NCBI GenBank assembly: GCA_038373885.1
Contig: JAWZYV010010247.1
Span: 62,001 to 126,000, forward strand
From: Cheiracanthium punctorium
Lineage: Eukaryota > Arthropoda > Arachnida > Araneae > Cheiracanthiidae
DNA: 64,000 bases
Direction: 5' to 3'
Position numbers and translations under genes: made by a program. The stretch's first letter is position 1, and the number at the start of each line of letters is the position of its first letter. Of the stretch, positions 34,404 to 47,034 are shown in pieces. The notes below the pieces were generated by a model, which was given only the letters and a program-made list of their open reading frames with translations, was not told the origin of the DNA and did no database searches.

Positions 34404-34581
34404 TTTGTTTGCTTGTGTTACGAAAAAGATTCATAAGTAGGTGAAGGAACAAGCTAGTTTTTTTTTTTTCAAAGATCCTGTATTTTTTCTGGGTACGGTC
34501 CTGTTTGTTTGCTTGTGTTACAAAAGAGATTCATAAGTAGGAGAAGGAACAAGCTAGTTTTTTTTTTTTTCAAAGATCCTA
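34381..34581 (+). repeat. Tandem duplication of 100 bp
   Basis: GGGTACGGTCCTGTTTGTTT occurs at 34391 and 34491. The two 100-bp units agree at all but a few bases to CAAAGATCCT at 34480 and 34580. The first unit includes the right end of the hAT-like MITE, so duplication followed insertion. Confidence 0.9.
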
Positions 34582-35699
34582 TAACAAAGGAAATTTTTCT
34601 AGGCTTGTACAGCTGTATCTAAATGCCTACTACTCTTTGTAGACAATTTTCCTTTATTACATATTTTTAAAAAATGAAAAAAGACGCGATTCTTCAAAGG
34701 TTTACATAGCGTGATCTCTTTTCAGGAGGTTTGACAAAAGCGGGTAGTTACAAAATAGTTTGCAAAAAAAAAGACAGGTTTTATTAATTTTTGAACACAT
34801 AATGCAAGCATGAATGAAAGCAGATGGTAAACAGTTTGATACAGGCAAATTCATCATTCGATATCAGCAGCATGCTATAGCAGATACCAATATTCAGTCT
34901 TATTTGTTGAATAAGCCAGTTTGCTTACCACAATTGAAATGAAAATCAAGATTTTGTATTAGATAGAACAGAAAACAACTTCCTGAATATATTTAAAGTT
35001 TCTACAAACAAAATAACTCTGAGACACTTTAATTTCTTAGGTATGTAAATAAATACAATTAGTTTGAAGACAGACTGAAATGAGGTTTCGTGCAGGGGGT
35101 TAATATATAACAACTTCTTTTTGATAAAATACAAAAATTACTCGGACATGAGCCATCCTTCGCTTTTCTCAAAAGCAGAATAAGAAATTTCGCTTTGTAG
35201 TTTGATGCATTTTTCAGTTAATACTTGTGAATGTAAATAATTGCACAAAAAAAGTTTACCGAACCATTTAGTTTTAATTATTTTTTCAATTCTTTATGTC
35301 ACATTCTTCTTAAACACATATGAAGTTATATATTAAACTCTATAATTCAAGCTTATGTAGGGACTCATAAAAGAAACTCAATCGATATATTTGTGAATAT
35401 ATTTGAAAAATCTTTCATTAGTTTCAAGAACAATAAACTAATTTGTTTGTACGAAATAAAAGAAAAAAAACAGGCTCTTATAATTATTCAGATACGTGAT
35501 TCAGAGCTGTGATTTAACATTTACTTTCATATTTATTGTAACTGCTTAGTTTAATTAACTCTGTCACGCATGAAACGCAACATTATGTGGATTCGTCTGT
35601 AAAATTATGCAAAATTTTAGCAGTTAGGCAGCCGAACAAATTATTCAGATGATCTAAAATGTGATTTCGTCTCTGGAACATTTGTCTCACTCGCTCTCC
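34582..35699. other. Gene-free stretch
   Basis: No gene or element was recognised. Confidence 0.4.
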
Positions 35700-36515
35700 A
35701 GCGAAATTTTAAATTTCGGAAAACTTTGCATTTAACAAGACACATTAGAGCTACGAGATGCCTTACAGATGATACCAAGATGGTTTACGATTTTTACGTG
35801 AGATCGAGTCGTAGATATGTTGGTTGGTATTACCGTCGTATTGCTGCAAAAATGCACGTGGGTATGTCTACTGCGCAGGGAATTTGAGAGAAATGAATTA
35901 ACGAACAAAATGAGAAGCGTAGCGGAAGACCTAGATGTTAGAAATTAGCTAGATATGCCAGATCGACACACCTGCGAGAACTGGCATTGATGTCATCTCA
36001 CCGAAAGGAAAGAATGCTATGGTATCGGGAATAGGCATTTGGACTACGGAATGGCGCAATGTGGTGTTCAGCCATCAGTCTTTGTTTTGCTCCACTGACG
36101 GTAATCGCTAAAGGGAAATTTTGGGTCGCCGGAGGCGTCAATTCGCCCACTTGTGTTAGCTACCATCCTGCTGTCACCTTGGCGTTGTGGTTTGAAGGGC
36201 CATCAGCCATGGTAGGAGCATTCCTAACCTATGGAATGCATTAAAGGCACATTTATGGAAAGCGTGATCGTTGATGAGGTGCTGGATCTAGTTATATTAA
36301 CTCACCATTTAGTAATCACAATACGATATTTTTCATGAAGACATTCCGAGACCGCACATGGCAGACAAACCTTGTAGCATTAGCATATATAGTTGTTTCC
36401 TTGGTCTGAAAAATGACATAATCCCTCTCATCGAGGATATCTGGGACGTGTTTAATCGTCATTTGTTTGGACTGCTCCCTGCCTCAATCGGCGAGCATTT
36501 TCTAGAGGATGATTA
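35700..36515 (+). pseudogene. Second Tc1-like transposase relic
   Basis: Translating the three plus frames gives scattered Tc1 blocks in the right order. These are: a helix-turn-helix part (YYRRIAAKMHVGMSTAQG, about 35845); RERMLWYRE-like and an N..MFSDES-like context (about 36010-36070); a GVMVWGAIS-like block, seen as LALWFEGPSAMVGAF and in another frame as RAISHGRS (about 36175-36215); DIPRPHMAD for the DNARPH motif with the second Asp (about 36345); and PLIEDIWDVFNRHL for SPIEHIWDVLGRRL (about 36423-36465). It is broken by many stops and shifts and cannot be functional. It differs clearly from the 29-kb relic. Confidence 0.7.
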
Positions 36516-36879
36516 AAAGTGCATGTGCTTAGAATAATATTTTCATGCTAAATGAATCTATACCTCGAATGGTTTGCCTTGTCTAAAATTTTATTCTTGC
36601 AAATGAAATCACTTACATTCATGTGTATTTTCTTCGTGCGTGCATCACATTCTACTCACTCTGTCGCGGTAAGGTCTGATTTATCAATAAGCTCTCTAGG
36701 CGTAAGCGTAGAGCACAAAATTTTGAAAAACGGCTTTTCACAGGTTTTTTTTCCATCTATTTAGCAAATATTTCTTGCTGTTTTTTAAATATAAATATAC
36801 TTATAATCTCCAGTCGATAAAAAGCGCTTTGATCTCACGTCTTCGACTACATGACTCTAATTTCGCAGCTGTCCTAACC
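36516..36879. other. Gene-free stretch
   Basis: No gene was recognised; possibly the 3' flank of the Tc1 relic. Confidence 0.3.
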
Positions 36880-37080
36880 AGAGTTGCTAGATTGAATTTT
36901 TTTAAAGGCCAAATGAAAATTTTCGGATGTTCATTATTTTAATATTATATGAAATACCTCACAGCGGTAAGACGTCAAAGCAGGGTTGCAAGATTGGCTA
37001 TTTTAATGACAAATTCATCAAATTTGGCCTTAAAAAATAGCCTGGCAACTCTGCTTTGATAAAAATCTAGCAACCTTGCT
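36880..37080. repeat. Nested inverted repeats
   Basis: TCAAAGCAGGGTTGCAAGAT (36975) pairs with the region ending CTCTGCTTTGA at 37059, with TAGCCTGGCAA in between. Outside it, AGAGTTGCTAGATT (36880) pairs with AATCTAGCAACCTTG (about 37065-37080). It is probably a decayed foldback element. Confidence 0.5.
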
Positions 37081-37379
37081 CCCAATCCACACGAATAGCA
37101 ATGAAGAGGCGTTGCGACGGTACAGAAAGGGAGAGGGCGCATGGACGTCCGTACATTTAGGAGGGTGGAACTCATTTTAGGTTCCAAACATTTTAGTACT
37201 AAAATAATACAAAAAAAAATGTATTCTATAAAATTATTTACATGCCAACTTTTAGGGATAGGGCTTCAATCCCCTAATGCCCCTAATGGACACCTATTAG
37301 AAGGAGCTGAACTGGGTTCATGGTGTTGCATTTTCTTCGTCGAGCAGTATATATTCAGAGCTAATGTATAAAATAATGA

Positions 37380-37574
37380 AAACTTTGTAAAAATAACACT
37401 GATAAAAATTACTCATAAAGCTAAACACGTGTTTCGATCTTCATGAGTAGCGGTCTAAGTCCATGCCCAGTCTGTGATTGGACTTAACTACTGATGAAAA
37501 TCGAAATTTTTTCGATCGAAACACGTGTTTAGCTTGATAAGTAACTTTTATGAGTGTTATTTTACAAAGTTTTA
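37380..37574. mobile_element. Foldback element with long arms
   Basis: AACTTTGTAAAAATAACACT on the left pairs with AGTGTTATTTTACAAAGTT on the right. Nearer the centre, AGCTAAACACGTGTTTCGAT pairs with its complement around 37520. The arms are about 60 bp and each contains ACACGTGT, itself a palindrome. No coding capacity. Confidence 0.75.
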
Positions 37575-38639
37575 ACAATTTTATCGCAGAAACGCCAGTT
37601 CTTTGAGTGTGCTTTTGTTGCTAAACGATGTATGTTTTATCTTCTATCGCCAAGTATAATCTGTAGTGATTCCATGAAAAACAGCAACGAATTTTTGTAA
37701 TCATTTTCATTGCATAAAAATAATATAAAGAGAGTCAGGGAAATAAGCCTATTATACATTGTATTATGGTTGTTAATTTGCATATTGGCATGGGTATGCG
37801 ACAGAACATTTTAAAAAATAAATGGAAAGCTTCTCGTAAGCTGGTATGAATTTTTTGAGCTTGAATAAAAAGAACAAAAAATAATAATAATAATAATACC
37901 TGGATCTACTGCATTAAAATGTTCTCATTAATTTGCACAACGATGCAAAGATTGTGATGCGAAAGCTTAGATTTGTTAATCAGTTTAAAGCGTAGACCAC
38001 TACGGGGTTCGCAAAACAGCTAAGTAGCGTAATTCAATCTAAGACTTTTTCATGAGTCTGGACAGTAGACGTTCAGATATCAGTAGGTGATATAGATATC
38101 TTTATTATTAAACAAAAAATAGTTACCTCCGGCTATTGTCGACTCAGATGTAGTAACCATTCGGCTTTAATGAAAGAAAATCATTTATCCTGATTCGTAT
38201 AACATTAGAACTATGTGTAAAAGTTGCCAGTTTCAACGAAGAAAGAACACTGCATAGTAAAATAACAGTAAAATTTTGAACTTTCGCTATAACATTCAAC
38301 GAACATTATGGCCAATCATAGAGTATAAATTTCTAGATGCTGACTTTCTTTACTCCATTTGAACTTCAACTGAATCTACCGGCGGTAAAAAATTAGAAAA
38401 AGATTTTGTTAGCTGGTATGTTAAATTTCGAAATAGTGCTCTAATTCTACTGTCTGATTCACCACGCATGGGGATTTTGGAAGATGTCCTACCGAATATT
38501 TGTTCTTAAATGGAATCAATATGTAAGCAATACTTTCTTAAATTTTTTGCCAGTCATTATGATTTGGTTGGAATGTGATTTTTAGTTATAATAATTTGTA
38601 AAACTAAATAAAAGCCCCTTTCTAGTACTCAAGATGGCC
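37575..38639. other. Gene-free stretch
   Basis: No gene or element was recognised. Confidence 0.4.
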
Positions 38640-38800
38640 GTCATGGCAAGCTGCACCTCAGCAATTTGAGGCCGAGCGAGTGGGTTCCTTTTCTGAGGTT
38701 GGAGAACGCCTGACACTGCAACACTCAAGGTCCTGGGTTTGATACAAGTCCCTACCACACGCTCTCGTTCATGTCTTAAAGGTGATCATTGTTTGTCCAT
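38640..38800 (+). repeat. Possible tRNA-derived SINE fragment
   Basis: A GC-richer patch contains GGGTTTGATACAAGTCCC (about 38737), close to a Pol III B box, with a weaker A-box-like region about 45 bp upstream. There is no clear tail or second copy in the window. Confidence 0.3.
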
Positions 38801-41611
38801 TATTCATTTTCAAGTCCTCCAAATGACGTATCAATAAAATAATAAGTACATTATATCAGTAAAAGTCACTACTGAACTCATAGAAATGGTAAGAAATTTA
38901 ATTTTATTAAGAAAAACCAAAGTACCTATTTATAGATTAAATGATATTAGATGGTCTTATAAAGGTATTTTGACACCATTTACAATAGTTGAAATACTTT
39001 TAGCAATTTTATTTAATTAATAGAGCAATTTTATTTAATTTTGAACCTAAATCGCAGATTTCATTAATATCGACTTTACTGATTGATTTTAATTGAAAGA
39101 GAAGTTTCAAAACCTTCAAGAATTAGATTCATTCATTGTGTTCCAGAGAGGTTTTGAATTCCGTATTAGAAGCTCCGTTTTCGATGTTTCACCTTTATCC
39201 TTTAATAAAATGAAATAAATACAATGAGAAAATAAAAGAATCCATCTTATATTTTAGCTTTTAAACTAAATGAAGCTTAAATCAAATCTTCAAATGAAAC
39301 TGCAACAACTTAACTTTAAAAATAAAACGAAGCTTATATCAAATATTAAAAAAGTGAATTTTAACAAGATACAGGTACTATTTCGCGAATCAATCACTTT
39401 CTATATTCAACTGTAAATAACTCTTGAAATCTACGATTGATTTTTGAAAGTTTGATTGATTGAATTTCATTTTTTTATGATTGTGTGGAAGTTTGCCAGA
39501 GAAAAGTGCAAATAAAACATTAGTGGTCGGACATAACAGCAAATTTTGTATTCTACTGGTTCATTATACGTTTCCGTGATCTCGAACCAGAGGACAACTG
39601 TTAATTTCGATCCCTGCATGTATGGAACGAAATAAACAAGATTTTTAAAACCGCAACTAATATAGAAAGCACACAACACAACAATACAAAGCAAAGTGAC
39701 GTGAAGTTTACTCTTAAATTTTTGGATTAGTTATTATGATGGAAATTTGATATTTTGTGTGAAACAAATTGAATTATGTACCAATCGTAATTCCATTTAT
39801 GTGTGTTAAAAAAAAATCAACCCTCCTAGAAAAAGCAGCTAATTCTCTAGTTATTGTATAAAAGAAGGACTGGGCATTTTAAATTTTCATTAATTTAAAT
39901 AATATTTTTGCTGCCTTGCATTTTGAATTAAATAAGTTTTATAGTATAACTTTGCAGAAATTCATAGCACCTAAATGCTTTATTGCCCCTTTATAGTCTT
40001 TTAACTTCATCATTTTAATTTTTTAAAGGAATGCTCAGTTGCGTAACGAAAATTATTTTATGATATACATTTTAATTAATTTTTAAAGCAAATCCTTCCT
40101 TACAAAGAAATTACTTTGGATACTTCGGTATTTGCAAAAGCGGAATTATTTTCTTATCTCATAAAGAATACTATATTTTCATTACGCAAAATTTATTCTC
40201 TGCTTTAATGGGAAAACGTAAGAGCATATTAAGAGTATATTAAAGCGCAATTTATCTAAAAATAAAAACTTTTATCGACTAATATCTTCAGCTATATACA
40301 TACCTGAGTTCTCATTTATAAAATTAATCATTTATTATAGTTACACAAGCATCTCTTACGGTAAAAGAAATGTAATAATCAATTTATTTTTACTCCTACG
40401 TCTACTCACTGAGCCTAGATATAATCAGATTAGAGCGTGTTTGAAATCAAGATAGCCATTTCATCATGAAAATAATAAATCTAGAGGAAGAGATATTTGC
40501 TTTTTGTCTGGACTAATTAAGTTTTGAAATATTTCCCAGTGAACAAATGAAATTTTTATTGAGTTACATTCCTTTGAAATTTCGGTCACAGTTTCTTCCA
40601 ACTGTATTCTTGTTTTTAGTGCTGAGGATTTTTTTTTTCTTTTAAGTGGCACAGAATTGTTGGAAAAAAGGGATTGTTTGATCTAGTTAATTCCTTTAGA
40701 CTAAGGTAAAGTTACATACCTCTCCATTTTAATTTCCAGGGATTACTTGGATGAAACTCTATTTCCGGTAGAAAACTGTGAAAAAAATCTTTAAAAAAGT
40801 CTTAAAAATCCATTAAATTAATTGGGTATTTCAATTAGTATGAAAGGACTTTACAAAAAATGTGTAACTAACACTGTAAAATTCTGAAATCCAATACTAA
40901 TTAAATGTTTTAACACTTTTCAATTGACAAGAAATAGGTGATTAGATTTTTTAAAATTTCCGAGGAATTGAGGATAATTGGAAAATAATGTGTCCTTCAA
41001 ATATAAATTATAACATAAATAAACTATCAGAATAATTAATAATACTTGAACAGGTAGTTGTTGGTTATAAAATGACTGGCTTGGATATTTCCTTTCTGTA
41101 GCTTAAAGAATCAAACTTAATAACTTAACAATAAATATACATAAGAGTAAGTACGCTCTACAGATGTTTCGAGAGTCAGAAAAGGTTTCCTTTCTTCAAC
41201 AGTAGAAAATTTTCTATCGCACCACAAACCAGGGAAGTACGACAAAACACAAATATTAGAAAAACAACTGAAAGTTGAATGCTGCCATTCTACCGAACAG
41301 AAGAAAACAAGAAAACTAGGTAAAAATAACACGTTAGACAGAAAAGTAACCAGAAAAATGGAGAGGACGATGATGATGCAGAGAAAATAGCAAAGCAAAA
41401 GAAATAAAGCAGAAGTAGAATAACAAAACGCGTGAAGAAGTAACAAAAGAATATTGGTTTACAGTAAGACAATAGTATTTTTTGTTATACATATTTTGTG
41501 TATTATCCTGTTTTCTGTTTTCTTCTTTCCTTTTCTAAACATTTTTTCCGATTTCTTTCTTTTCTGTCACATTTTTTCAAAATTATTTTTTGTTCTATTA
41601 AATCCACCATA
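38801..41611. other. AT-rich gene-free stretch
   Basis: No gene or element was recognised. A 109-codon minus-strand frame at 41117-41446 is rich in Phe, Leu and Ser from a biased A/G-rich tract and has no conserved motif. Confidence 0.4.
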
Positions 41612-41989
41612 AGTCTCGCAGTGGCCTAGTCGCTAAGCCCCGTTCCCATACGAACATGGAAAGTGAAGCAGCACCGGCTTGACTTGTGATTGGGAGGGTG
41701 AAATTCTCTCTCGTCTAGACTGCTGTGGAACCGTGCACGCTAATGGGAGCTGGTGCACATAAAATCTTCCGTGGCTCCAATGTCCTACATGCTCAAATGA
41801 CACCTCTGGTGGTACCAATCCAGGTGCTAGGCTTCTCATCTAGAATTCATTCGTAATTAGAAGACCACTCACAGAGGCAACGTTGGTCTGCCTAGTAGGA
41901 TCCCCCGTAATGAAAGCCAAACATCTCCGATCCTTGTAGCGGTCAAGCCAACAAAGAGGCCGTTGACCCAGCCATTCGAAAAAAAAAAT
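41612..41989 (+). mobile_element. SINE copy 1 (tRNA-headed, A-tailed)
   Basis: The head GCAGTGGCCTAGTCGCTAAG carries an A-box-like word (TGGCCTAGTCG). The end is a poly-A tract (41980-41989). The body from GGAGGGTGAAATTCTCTCTC to about 41950 matches, in inverted orientation, the segment at 43440-43758. Shared words include CTCCAATGTCCT, ACCTCTGG.GGT.CCAATCCA and AACATCTCCG. Two diverged copies with one tailed end support a SINE of about 370 bp. The B box is not clear by eye. Confidence 0.65.
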
Positions 41990-42020
41990 ACATCCGCCAT
42001 ATTAACTTTTCCTCTTTTCT

Positions 42021-42156
42021 GACAGTTTTTCTTTCATCAATACAATAATATTTATCTTCATCTTCGTTTTCTATTGTTTATGTTTTGTGACAGTTTTTCT
42101 TTCATCAGTACAATAATATTTATCTTCATCTTCGTTTTCTATTGTTTATGTTTTGT
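42021..42156 (+). repeat. Tandem duplication of 68 bp
   Basis: GACAGTTTTTCTTTCATCA starts at 42021 and again at 42089. The two 68-bp units differ at one position, so the event is recent relative to the rest of the window. Confidence 0.9.
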
Positions 42157-42313
42157 ATTAGCATTCTTATTTTCCAATGAGTGGATAAATATTCTGTTCC
42201 TCTCGAAACATGCTTAATGTTTATTTCATTCTTACGTCTGATTTACGGAAAGTTATTTGATATAATTGATTTTAAAACTAGTCTTTGCAGTACATTAATT
42301 AATCACTTAATTA

Positions 42314-42482
42314 CAGGGGCGTAGCCAGAAATTTATCATGGGGCGGGGGTTACGACTACTGCAACTCACATATATGCATACATGTGTGTGACAAGGCAGT
42401 GAAGAATATACATTTTGTATATCAAAAAATTCCTCATGGGGGGTTATGACCCCCTAACCCCCCCCCCTTGGCTACGCCCCTG
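42314..42482 (-). mobile_element. hAT MITE family h1, perfect target duplication, inverted
   Basis: CTTAATTA flanks both sides (42306-42313 and 42483-42490). The ends are CAGGGGCGTAGCCAGAAA and, read inward, CAGGGGCGTAGCCAAGGG. Relative to the other h1 copies it lies in reverse orientation. The intact termini and perfect duplication suggest a younger insertion. Confidence 0.85.
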
Positions 42483-43139
42483 CTTAATTAACTTGTACAG
42501 TAATATATACGGCTTACTTTTATTTTACAATCTGATACCCCTGTGCCAGTAGATAGCCTTTTGTCATAAATTTGTTATATTGCAGACATTTTTCGTCACA
42601 GGAAAATCAAATAAGCAATATTTATCCATCGCTTATCATTAAATATTACCTTATGTTGCTCATAGAATTTTATTGAACTTGCAAAATTTTGGTTGGAAAT
42701 AATATTTTACTAGTTCTAAATATCTTATTATTATTAAGGTTTTCATAAGGGTAACTCTAGAATATAGATTTCCACGGGTAGCCACTGTACAGGGGAGCAC
42801 ACAGGATTTTTGGCTGGGGGGTCCAACTTTTAGGAATGTTCCAGATTGTCAAAAATCAGTAACGAAAGAGCTCGTTTTCATTAGATGGAATTCATCAAAA
42901 CTCGTCCCATCCAGTTCCCTAAGAATACACTGAACAGTACAATAGGAAGGAAAGTAATAGTTGCTCAGTTTTGAGAGCAAGATGGTGTTTTATGTTCGCT
43001 TTCAGTTCGTTTTTGAAAGTTGACGAAAACGAGAAAAAAATTCTTTTTTTATTTATTAGAATGGAAACTATTGATACCTGTTTTGGAATTATTTTATTTA
43101 CTATAGATATAGGATAATAATCAATCGAAAAAACAATAT

Positions 43140-43430
43140 CAAACGTTAGCGTAGCTCCGAAACGGGTGATCGTAGACCTACCAAATTTTTTACGGAAATT
43201 CTCCAAGACGGGTCTCGACACACCTCGAAGCGATTTTTTTGAAATTCAAATTAATTTAGGTAACGTTAGCGTATAAGTAGATGATACACTTGCACCATTT
43301 GACGTCTCTGAACTGTTAATTTGGATTTTCGCACATGTATTATTATAATTGCACTCATGTTTACATCTAGCTGTTGCCATTCGCAGCGTGGAAATATCGT
43401 CGATTTGGTACCGCAAACGTTAGCGTATTA
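43140..43430 (+). repeat. Three exact CGTTAGCGTA motifs
   Basis: CGTTAGCGTA occurs at 43144, 43264 and 43418, in one orientation, each preceded by AA. Surrounding sequence does not align among them. The same motif is stacked in the small element at 56848-56996. Confidence 0.6.
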
Positions 43431-43439
43431 AATAAGTAG

Positions 43440-43758
43440 GTATTTTTCTAATGGCCGAGACAGCGGCACACTTGTTAACTTCATTCCTACGAGGGCCGGA
43501 GATGTTTGTCATCTCAGGATGGAGGTGACTAGTAGGCAGGCCAACGTTACCCCCTATGAGTACTTTGTTAATTTTTAATTAATTCCAGATGAGAAACCAA
43601 TCTCTTGGATTGGCACCTCCAGAGGTATCATTTGATCATGGAGGACATTGGAGCAAAGACAGACACCAGTGAACACACCAGTGACAGACACCAGTTTCCT
43701 TTAGCGTGCACGGTCCACAGCAGACTCTGTCCAGAGAGAATTTCACCCTCCTACACGC
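43440..43758 (-). mobile_element. SINE copy 2, inverted relative to copy 1
   Basis: Read on the minus strand it follows copy 1 (41690-41950) from GGAGGGTGAAATTCTCTC to the ACAAACATCTCCGGC region, with small insertions, including a repeat of ACTGGTGT about 43665-43695. The head with the A box and the poly-A tail are not visible, so it is truncated at both ends. Confidence 0.65.
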
Positions 43759-43838
43759 TTAATTCAAACGAGCGAAATTCGATCAGTCGGAGCGAATTTT
43801 TGATCCTTTCCTTACTTGAAAGTGCACTTCTCCTTTAG

Positions 43839-45078
43839 GAGCGTTTTTCGATCACTGAGCGGAGCGAAATATTCGGGGCGAACGTCATCAGTACTTTGGC
43901 AAACAGGAAGTGGGGTGTGGATTTCTGGGATAAAGAGTACTTAAAGAGCATTTTTGCGTCAATACTGTGGGTTTCGATGTAAAAAGGTCGAAACCGACAG
44001 TTTTTCCTTTCACTCCGTCTTTGATCGTTATTTTCACTCCTTTGAATTAAGCGAGTAAGCACTGGCCAAGCCGATGGTGTTTAATTTTCGGTGTTTTGAT
44101 GGGAACCGAATTTAATTTACCAATCTGCTGCCAGAATTACACATAACTGATAATAAATATTCACAGCTTCTGTTGTTTGAAAATAAATATCAATCTTCGG
44201 CCGGACTTACACCAAATTGAAAATAATATGCACATCTAGTATGAATGCTTAGTATCAATGCTTCGAAAAAAAAAATTGAATTTGAAAACCTCCGTTAAAT
44301 AATTTTTTCCTTTCACAAACGCAAGTCTTTAAACATTTTTATTAATGTATTTCTTTTTTTTCTGAAGATATTTTATTAAAAAAAAAATTGTGGAAAAGCA
44401 TTAATCTTCTTCACATATAATTGTAAGATCATTAACGAAACAGTCGAGGTGATACCAGAGCTGTACATAATTACCCAACCTTACTGATCTCAAAATCTTT
44501 TGTTAAAAATAGGATTTTTTTAAGACGGTAACAAGAAAGAAAACTTTCTTTTTACGAAGATGTTAAATGAACACATTTATTAGCAGAATTTTATTCCTAA
44601 TAATTACGTTAAAGAATAAAACACAAAAGTGAAAAACCGTCAGAAAAATAATGAAAATAATTTGTATTTCTGATTCCTATTTTATTTGTTTCTCAAGTAT
44701 TATTTCGGAACATATAGCTTTCTTTTTCCTAATTATCGTTTCTGCTGCCTATTGAGTTATATCAGTAATCCGTTGTTTTAATGCTCTACTAACTAATTTC
44801 ACGTTAGATTGGTTTCGGAAACTAAAATAAGGCAATTCGAAAAATATTTTTCAAAACACAAAAAGAGAAAAAAAAAATTGCTTTCCAATTTCTATTATTT
44901 TGTTATTTTCCATGACTAAATTTTGTTGCTTCAACATGATTGTAATAATTGTGTATTTTGTAAATTAGCGTAGATAGGTTTATAATATATATATATATCT
45001 GTGTGTAATTTAAACATTTAAACACACGGTCATCTTACATTTCTGCTCTTTATGTAAAGTGTGATCCCTGAAAGATAT
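43839..45078. other. Gene-free stretch
   Basis: No gene was recognised. There is an AT dinucleotide tract at about 44984-44999. Confidence 0.4.
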
Positions 45079-45180
45079 ACAGAGTGTCTCAAAAAAGTGG
45101 TAACACGCTTTAATTCTTTATCTATTAGAGATAAGTGAGCAATGTAAATTGAAAAAATGTTCAATATAAGGTAGGGGAAA
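45079..45180 (+). mobile_element. Tc/mariner-type transposon end
   Basis: TACAGAGTGTCTCAAAAAAG and the following GTGGTAACACGCTTTAATTC have the form of Tc3-like terminal repeats. No right end or transposase was found in the following kilobases. Confidence 0.4.
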
Positions 45181-47034
45181 AGATTACTTTTAGAAAAAAT
45201 CCCTCTCGTTAATTTTCGAAAAGTTACGCTTTTTAAGCTTGTATACGACCCCGGTGCAAAAAATTACTATTTAGTAAAATGTGCCCCGTAAACTAATCAG
45301 ACGACGAACAAAATTGGAAAATTACATCCTAAAATGTTTCAGAAGTATGAAGATAAATATATACTGATTTAAACCACTTTTCTGTTTTTCTCCAAGGGAA
45401 AAAAACTCAGATCGGATAATAACGTTTTAGGAGTCATACAAAAATTATGAAAGAAAACAATGTTTTGCATTCTTGCAATGAACGTTTACTATTAAGAATG
45501 ATGCTCTGCTCCTGACAATCTTTGTTAGTGAATTTTGCTATTGATGTTTGAGCCATTTTAGAGATATATGAACAAGTTTATGTTGTACAGAACTTGTAAA
45601 TTCCATTAAATACTTTGTTCGTAATTTTCTGATTTGGACGAAGATCTAAGTTCTGTTATTAAAAATGTTATTTTTTCCCGTCAGCATTGTTTATTTCTAA
45701 TGCTCCAAACTTGTTGGAAACATTTAATTCCCCACCGCACTTCTCAGAAAATTGTACTCAATTCCACTTTTACACGTGTGTATAACTAAACAATATGCCA
45801 TTTCCCAAAGCATTCCTTTAAAACGTTTGGATTAGTTATGTTTATCAGTAACTTCCTTTAATATTGACATCTGCGCTGAGGTAGTTGGTTGTTTTGTCTG
45901 CTTTATAAATGCGTTGGCATATTAAGTTTTCCATGTAAAACTAGTCTTAAACTAATTAACTTATTCGCGCTTGTTAAACATAAATTTAAAAATTTAACAT
46001 ATTAAAATCTAAGCTTCAATAAAGCGGAAGTCTGATGTTCGCTTCGTTTCATTAGTAATATGCATGCAGTCATGTAAAATCATCAAAATGTATTCTGCGA
46101 AAAAGGTAAATTAGCATATCAATGTATAATCAATGACAGTATATTTTTATTGAACAGTACAATGCGTTTATGTGTTCAGCCGTGGATATTATTTGCATTC
46201 ACACATTAACAGATTATAACTACTTAATAAATCCAGAAATAAGTGTTATCAGTTTTATAGCTAAATCCATAATTGAGAGTCAGTAAGTTTAAAAAAAAAA
46301 CTTTCACATTTTATTAAAATAAACTGACCTATATTTATGGCTTGATGTTTTGTATCTTTTTAAGTAAATTTTAACTTTTAGAGATACCTTTTATATTGTC
46401 TTTTGAATTAACTTTGAAATTTTCAGTAGAAACCTTTTTAATGCTCAAACCTTTATTTAAGCCTTCCTGTTTCCCAAATATGAAATTTCATTGCTGAACG
46501 CGGAGAAGTGAGTGAATTACCCATTGAAAATATTAGTATATAGTCCGCTTTTCAAAAGCTGGAAATGACAATTGAAGAATGGTAAGTAAAAAACACGAAC
46601 CGCTAAAATTGCATTTCAGTGCTTTGTAACGCATTAAGTACTCGTTGAGAATTGTTGAAAAGATGTATTTTAGTTCTTATTATTATTATAGTTTCAAGTA
46701 TGAAGTGAAAATTTAGGATCGCTTATTAACATTTATTCGCCTTCTTCCACAGTAAGAAGCACAAACAGAAGTGCGAGGTGTGAGGAGTAAGGGTCGTCTT
46801 TGATTTGTTATTGAAGAAGACTGTCAAATCAGCGAACGTCATTTCATTCCTCGTAGTATCACTGAAGACTGAAGCATCCAAAGCGTACCAGTCTAAATTG
46901 TCTTTATTAGTTACGTCATGCAGAAAATGGAAATATATCGTTATGTTTTGGTTTAAAACGGTTTGAGGAGTGTTTGTAAGTGCCTAAAGTAACTATGTAT
47001 GCGTTTCAAAAAATCGTATATGTACCCTTTCCTA
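45181..47034. other. AT-rich gene-free stretch
   Basis: No gene or element was recognised. Confidence 0.4.

Noticed and set aside
41117..41446. 109-codon minus-strand frame with hydrophobic runs
   Set aside because: The apparent membrane segments come from a biased A/G-rich tract; no homologue-like motif, no promoter context.
42780..42850. Possible hAT left end (CAGGGGAGCACACAGG)
   Set aside because: No inverted partner and no 8-bp duplication were found.
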